Below, piece by piece: positions 60,047 to 64,000 of a DNA stretch of 64,000 nt. Below the pieces are notes generated by a model. The model worked only from the letters and a program-made list of their open reading frames with translations. It made no database searches and was not told where the DNA came from. The DNA lies in assembly GCF_902459535.1 (NCBI RefSeq), contig NZ_LR699554.1:2232001-2296000 (forward strand), read 5' to 3'. The first letter of the stretch is position 1, and the number at the start of each line of letters is the position of its first letter. The translations under genes and the position numbers were made by a program. This stretch comes from Paraburkholderia dioscoreae. Lineage in GTDB: Bacteria; Pseudomonadota; Gammaproteobacteria; Burkholderiales; Burkholderiaceae.

Positions 60047-61066
60047 GTGTGGCATTTTCCGGTTGCTATTCCACCCTCGCTGGGCGTGTGGGCCGTGTTC
60101 ATGAGCGTGCTCGTCACGCAGCTCGGCGTACCGATTCCGGCCGCGCCGATGCTGATCCTCGGTGGAACCATGGCCGCCATGGGGCAAACCTCCTATGCGA
60201 GCGTCGTGTGCGCCGCGGTCGGCGCCACGCTGATTGCCGACTCGCTCTGGTTCTTCACCGGACGTGCGTACGGCCGCCGCCTGCTGAACTCGCTGGTGCG
60301 CTTCTCCCTCTCGCTCGACACCACCGTCCGCGTCGCGCGCAATACCTACGAACGGTACGGCGCGCCGATTCTCACCGTCGCGAAGTTCCTGCCCGGACTC
60401 GGGCTGATCTCCGCGCCGCTGCTCGGCACGACAGCCATCAGCGTGGGCGTGTTTCTGCTGTGGGATTTTATCGGTGCCGTGCTGTGGGCCGGCGTGTGGG
60501 TGATCGGCGGCGGCGCCCTGCACGACCAGATCGTGCAACTGATGCTTCTCGTACGCCACAACGGCGGCACGATTTTCGACGCGTTCGCGGCGATCTTCGT
60601 GGCGGTTTTGCTGTACCGCTGGGTGCGCCGCTGGCAGTTTCGCCGGTGGCTCGCGCATACGCGTATTTCGCCGGAGCAACTCGACGAGCTGATGAAGTCG
60701 AACGAACCGCCGCTGATTTTCGACGCGCGGCCGCGCAGCGTGCGTGAAAAGGAATCGCACCGGATTGCCGGCGCGCGGCCGCTCGATCTCGATTCGCCCG
60801 AACCGATCGATCCGAAGCTGCTGGAGCGGCCGATTGTCGTCTACTGCGTGTGTCCGAACGAGGCGACGGCCAAGCGGATCGTCAACCAGTTACATCGCAA
60901 GAATATTCACCATATCCGCGCGCTCAAGGGTGGTCTCGACGCGTGGGAGAAGCGCGGTTATCCGGTCGAGCCGTTGCCGCCGGACTTCCACACGGCGAAG
61001 GCGCACATGCTGGAGGACGAGGGCGAAGAAGGCGAATACACGGTGCGGGCGCGGCTGGCGAAGTAA
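60047..61066 (+). CDS. DedA-family membrane protein fused to a rhodanese domain
   Basis: A 339-residue fusion. Residues from 1 to about 205 are a DedA-type membrane part: VTQLGVPIPAAPMLILGGTM, FTGRAYGRR and KFLPGLGLISAPLLGTTAIS, with several hydrophobic helices. From about 220 a cytoplasmic rhodanese follows: IFDARPRSVREKESHRIAGA, the active Cys in VYCVCPNEATAK, and ALKGGLDAWEKRGYP. The start is a GTG at 60047 with GAGGAG 7 bases upstream. DedA proteins act in lipid carrier recycling or membrane potential; the rhodanese may handle sulfur. The joint role is unknown. Confidence 0.9.
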   Translation: MWHFPVAIPPSLGVWAVFMSVLVTQLGVPIPAAPMLILGGTMAAMGQTSYASVVCAAVGATLIADSLWFFTGRAYGRRLLNSLVRFSLSLDTTVRVARNTYERYGAPILTVAKFLPGLGLISAPLLGTTAISVGVFLLWDFIGAVLWAGVWVIGGGALHDQIVQLMLLVRHNGGTIFDAFAAIFVAVLLYRWVRRWQFRRWLAHTRISPEQLDELMKSNEPPLIFDARPRSVREKESHRIAGARPLDLDSPEPIDPKLLERPIVVYCVCPNEATAKRIVNQLHRKNIHHIRALKGGLDAWEKRGYPVEPLPPDFHTAKAHMLEDEGEEGEYTVRARLAK

Positions 61067-61127
61067 GGCCTCTATCTTCCAGCAGCACGGCACGCGCCGT
61101 CGAAAAAACCGCTTGCACTTCATACCC

Positions 61128-61165
61128 AATGTGTGCAACATGCATATATGCACGTTGCACACATT
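61128..61165. promoter_or_regulatory. 38-bp palindromic operator of the MarR gene
   Basis: Arms AATGTGTGCAAC (61128-61139) and GTTGCACACATT (61154-61165) are perfect inverted repeats; between them TGCATATATGCA (61141-61152) is itself palindromic. Only one base pair breaks a complete 38-bp dyad. It ends 11 bp before the MarR ATG, so binding would cover the promoter. Confidence 0.8.
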
Positions 61166-61176
61166 AAGGTGTCTCC

Positions 61177-61710
61177 ATGACGCAGCGCACAGAAAATCTG
61201 CTGGGCGTGCTCGCCCTGCTGGTCACTGACGAAATGAACGCGCAGCCCACCGTGGATGCGCTCGCCGGCCCCACCGCCCGCGCCATGCTCAACGCGGTCG
61301 GCCAATACCCCGATTCATCGATTGAAGTGCTGCGCGAGGCAGTCGATCTGTCGCATCCGGCCGCCGTGCGCGCCGTGGCAGGGCTGGTCGAAGCGGGCCT
61401 CGTGGAGAAAAAATCGGGCGCGGACAAACGTGCGGTGGCCCTTGCGTTGACCGCGGCCGGCAAACGCGAGGCTAAACGTCTGCAAACGGCGCGCGACAGG
61501 ATGCTGCAACGCATTGTCGGCCGGCTCGACGACAACGAGCGCGAGGTGCTGGAAAGCCTGCTGATCAAGATCTTGTGGAACGAGACCCGCGACCCGGCAC
61601 ACGCCATGCAACTGTGCCGCCTCTGCGACGACGGGCCGTGCCTGAAGGCCGGCTGTCCGGTCGAATGCCGCGAACAGGGGCTGCCCATGCCCGCGCGGAG
61701 CAGTTCGTGA
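61177..61710 (+). CDS. MarR-family regulator with C-terminal cysteine cluster
   Basis: A 177-residue MarR protein. The winged helix lies at about 45-100 (SIEVLREAVDLSHPAAVRAV, then LVEKKSGADKRAVALALT) between dimerisation helices. The tail carries five cysteines in QLCRLCDDGPCLKAGCPVEC, a pattern that could bind a metal or Fe-S cluster or sense oxidants and electrophiles. The gene overlaps the MFS gene by GTGA, so the pair is a coupled autoregulated unit, probably a drug or metal efflux system. Confidence 0.9.
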   Translation: MTQRTENLLGVLALLVTDEMNAQPTVDALAGPTARAMLNAVGQYPDSSIEVLREAVDLSHPAAVRAVAGLVEAGLVEKKSGADKRAVALALTAAGKREAKRLQTARDRMLQRIVGRLDDNEREVLESLLIKILWNETRDPAHAMQLCRLCDDGPCLKAGCPVECREQGLPMPARSSS

Positions 61711-62903
61711 AAGCCGCCGCGCCGGTGCGCTGGCGGGCAATCGCGGCGCTGACCGTGGTGTCGGCGCTGGCGCAGATCGGCCAGTTCGGCATCGGCTTCA
61801 TGGTGCTGCCGGTATGGCTCGCTCATCGCGGTCTGGATGCGCCACGCGCGGGCCTCTTCTCCGCCGCCCAATGGACCGGCATGCTGGCCGGCTTGCTGAT
61901 CGCGCCGTGGCTGATGGCGTGCATCGGCGCGAAACGCACGGTGTCGCTGGGCCTGCTCGCCACGCTCGCGGCGTTCGCTACCATGAGCGCGCTTTCGTGG
62001 CCACTGTGGCTCGTGCCCGGTCTGCTGACGGGCTTGGGTATCGGCCTGCGCTGGATTGCCAACGAAACCTGGCTCTACAGTCTGGTTCCCGCTGAATCGA
62101 GCGGGCGCGTGGTGGGCGTGCACGAAGCGCTGATCGCCACGGCGGGCGTGATCGGCCCGGCGCTGGCCGTGTGGTGCGACGTCGACGGACGCATCATGTT
62201 CGCGGCCGGCGCGGCCTTCACGTTCGCCGCGGCGCTGCCGCTGTGGCTGACCGCATCGGATGGAAAGCGGCCTGCTTTGGCAGAACAACCGCCCGTGCGA
62301 AGAAAAGCCGCCGGACGGCGCTTGCCGATCGGTCCGCTGGTGAGCCTCGGCATGGTGGTCGTCGCGGCCGGCGGTCTCGGCGACGGCGCACTGTACGGCC
62401 TCTTTCCGCTATTCGCCGACGCACACGGCCTCAGCGCCACGCAAACCGCCACGCTGCTGACGCTGTTCGGCGTGGGCGGCATGGCGCTGCAATTTCCGGT
62501 CGGCTGGCTGGCCGACCGCTCGGGGCTCGCCACCGCGGTGATCGTCTGCGCCGCGCTCAGCACGCTGGCCATCTGCGGTTTCGCGCTGGCCGCGCCCGCC
62601 TCATGGCTCGCGGCCGCGAGCGCGCTATTGCTCGGCGGCATGAACAGTTCGTTCATCACGCTCGGCATGTACGCGGCGGCTTGCAGCGACAAGGCCGCGC
62701 TCACGCGCAACATGCGCCTCGTGTCGCTTACCTTCACGGCGAGTTCGATCGTGGGACCGCTTGTCGCGGGCTTCGCAATGAAAGCGCGCGGCAGCGACAT
62801 GCTGATGTGGCAACTGGCGCTCATGAGCGGCGCGCTGGTGGTCTATACGCTCGGATTGCGCGAAGGCCGGCGTCAGCCCGAACGTTCGTCGTCGTTGGGC
62901 TGA
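61707..62903 (+). CDS. MFS transporter coupled to the MarR gene
   Basis: A 398-residue carrier with 12 predicted helices. SALAQIGQFGIGFMVLPVWL, GIGLRWIANETWLYSLVPAE and GWLADRSGL in loop 8-9 suit the smaller MFS efflux or YcaD-like groups. The start is the GTG at 61707, which overlaps the MarR stop; GGAG lies 6 bases upstream inside the regulator gene. Frames extending further upstream overlap the regulator and are not used. Efflux of the MarR ligand is inferred. Confidence 0.87.
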   Translation: MKAAAPVRWRAIAALTVVSALAQIGQFGIGFMVLPVWLAHRGLDAPRAGLFSAAQWTGMLAGLLIAPWLMACIGAKRTVSLGLLATLAAFATMSALSWPLWLVPGLLTGLGIGLRWIANETWLYSLVPAESSGRVVGVHEALIATAGVIGPALAVWCDVDGRIMFAAGAAFTFAAALPLWLTASDGKRPALAEQPPVRRKAAGRRLPIGPLVSLGMVVVAAGGLGDGALYGLFPLFADAHGLSATQTATLLTLFGVGGMALQFPVGWLADRSGLATAVIVCAALSTLAICGFALAAPASWLAAASALLLGGMNSSFITLGMYAAACSDKAALTRNMRLVSLTFTASSIVGPLVAGFAMKARGSDMLMWQLALMSGALVVYTLGLREGRRQPERSSSLG

Positions 62904-62938
62904 GCCGGTCCATTTAAATGCAAATGGCCGTCGAGCGC

Positions 62939-63907
62939 TTAAGTGCCGCGTTGCGCAACCTTGCGCTGACGCCACAGGCACAACAGATCGCACGCGATAT
63001 GCGCGGCGGCAATCGCCGTGATCTCGCTCTGGTCGTATGCGGGAGCGACTTCCACGACGTCCGCGCCCACCAGATTCAAGGCGCCGAGCCCGCGCACGAT
63101 CGCCAGTCCCTGCGCCGACGACAAACCACCCGCCACCGGTGTGCCCGTGCCCGGAGCGCACGCCGGATCGAGACAGTCGATATCGAAAGTCAAATAGGCG
63201 GGACGTTCCCCCACAATCGACGCAATCTGCTCCACCGTTGCCCGCGTGCCATGCTCGTGCACCCAGGCGGCGTCGAGAATATTGATGCCCATGAAATCGT
63301 CATTCCATGTGCGAATGCCGATCTGCACCGAGGTCTTCGGATCGATCAGGCCGTCTTTCACTGCCTTGTAGAACATCGAACCGTGATTCAGGCTGTCTGG
63401 ACTATCGTCGGCCCAGGTATCGCAATGGGCGTCGAAATGAATCAGCGAGAGCGGTCTGCCGTACTTCTCCGCATGCGCGATCAACAGCGGATAAGTAATG
63501 TAGTGATCGCCGCCGAGTGTCAGCATCTTTGCGCCCGAGCGCAAAATCGTGCGCGCATGCTCGACGATGGACGCCTTGATCGTGAGCGGATTGTGCGCGT
63601 CGAACCAGCAGTCGCCATAGTCGGTCACGGCGAGGTCGTCGAACGGATTGAAACCCCACGGATACGGATGCAGTTCCGACAGCTGCACGCTGGCCGCGCG
63701 TACCGCCGCGGGTCCGAGACGCGCTCCCGAGCGGAACGTGGTGGCCAGATCGAGCGGCACGCCGGAGACCACGACGTCGACGCCGTCGAGTTCACGCGTG
63801 TACTTGCGGCGCATGAACGACAGCACGCCCGCATAGGTGTTTTCGATCGACGAGCCATAGAGCGACGCACGGCGGATCGCGCCGTCGCCGTAGACGAGTT
63901 CAGTCAT
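62939..63907 (-). CDS. speB: Agmatinase (ureohydrolase family)
   Basis: A 322-residue manganese ureohydrolase that splits agmatine to putrescine and urea, or a related guanidino compound. LTLGGDHYITYPLL, IHFDAHCDTW and TFDIDCLDPACAPGTGTPVA with GGL supply the His and Asp metal ligands. The first block reads GGDHY where many have GGDHS. It converges with the MFS gene, 35 bp apart, and its upstream region runs to the window's end without another gene. Other guanidino acids are possible substrates. Confidence 0.9.
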   Translation of the reverse strand: MTELVYGDGAIRRASLYGSSIENTYAGVLSFMRRKYTRELDGVDVVVSGVPLDLATTFRSGARLGPAAVRAASVQLSELHPYPWGFNPFDDLAVTDYGDCWFDAHNPLTIKASIVEHARTILRSGAKMLTLGGDHYITYPLLIAHAEKYGRPLSLIHFDAHCDTWADDSPDSLNHGSMFYKAVKDGLIDPKTSVQIGIRTWNDDFMGINILDAAWVHEHGTRATVEQIASIVGERPAYLTFDIDCLDPACAPGTGTPVAGGLSSAQGLAIVRGLGALNLVGADVVEVAPAYDQSEITAIAAAHIACDLLCLWRQRKVAQRGT

Positions 63908-64000
63908 GAGTGACCTGATACCTATAGACAGTCCGGCGGCGCGCGTGAAGCTTCAAGAGGCACGCGCAACGCCGGCATCGGATTCATTGGGAACGCGGCG

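Overview
The window is a high-GC bacterial chromosome segment with almost wall-to-wall genes. Its content suggests Burkholderiaceae, most likely a Paraburkholderia-like soil or plant-associated species. This is inferred from the density of catabolic operons with major facilitator (MFS) transporters, a compact leucine-degradation (liu) cluster, FliA-type promoters of the beta-proteobacterial kind, and the DUF1488, DUF72 and DUF899 genes. I saw no tRNA, rRNA, insertion sequence, prophage or CRISPR array.

Layout. (1) 1-8230: a divergent locus around an IclR regulator. Leftward run enoyl-CoA hydratase, a two-subunit B12-dependent acyl-CoA mutase and a class III CoA-transferase cut by the window edge. 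Rightward run an MFS transporter, a metal-dependent hydrolase and a class II aldolase, behind a near-consensus sigma-70 promoter with TTTCGAAA palindromes over its start. (2) 8300-14041: a GntR/UTRA regulator divergent from a sugar-acid dehydratase of the enolase superfamily and an MFS carrier, then a leftward MFS gene and a double-CMD protein. (3) 14378-22476: a rightward operon of CoA-transferase, CitE-type lyase, LysR regulator, AAHS transporter, metallo-hydrolase, DUF1446 (AtuA-like) and DUF4387 proteins, and a D-2-hydroxyacid dehydrogenase. (4) 22494-35054: thirteen leftward genes, with a GntR/FCD regulator last. They include three 3-hydroxyisobutyrate-dehydrogenase-type reductases, an aldehyde dehydrogenase, an MmgE/PrpD protein, NIPSNAP, cupin and CMD proteins, a phosphoglycerate mutase and two transporters. 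Related operator-like sites lie before the first gene, inside the cluster and on the regulator's own start. (5) 35407-38588: a LacI regulator with an SDR dehydrogenase and a second metallo-hydrolase, marked by repeated GATAGCGCT sites.

(6) 38816-41995 and 53659-55632: two GGDEF-EAL cyclic-di-GMP proteins, each behind a FliA (sigma-28)-like promoter, so c-di-GMP turnover appears tied to flagellar gene expression. (7) 43299-50084: the liu cluster (isovaleryl-CoA dehydrogenase, methylcrotonyl-CoA carboxylase beta, methylglutaconyl-CoA hydratase, carboxylase alpha) divergent from a TetR regulator. (8) The rest is mostly core or small genes: DUF72, DAHP synthase, HU, a small secreted protein, DUF899, a GcvA-like LysR regulator, MFS carriers, a peroxidase-related protein, a DedA-rhodanese fusion, a MarR regulator with a cysteine cluster and a 38-bp palindromic operator, and an agmatinase.

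The least familiar parts are the mutase locus, whose active-site sequence departs from methylmalonyl-CoA mutase; the DUF1446/DUF4387 operon; and the 13-gene GntR cluster. The last two share paralogous parts (AAHS transporter, metallo-hydrolase, double-CMD protein), which suggests two versions of one pathway for related, unknown substrates. Product names come from motif recognition by eye; substrate assignments are inference.
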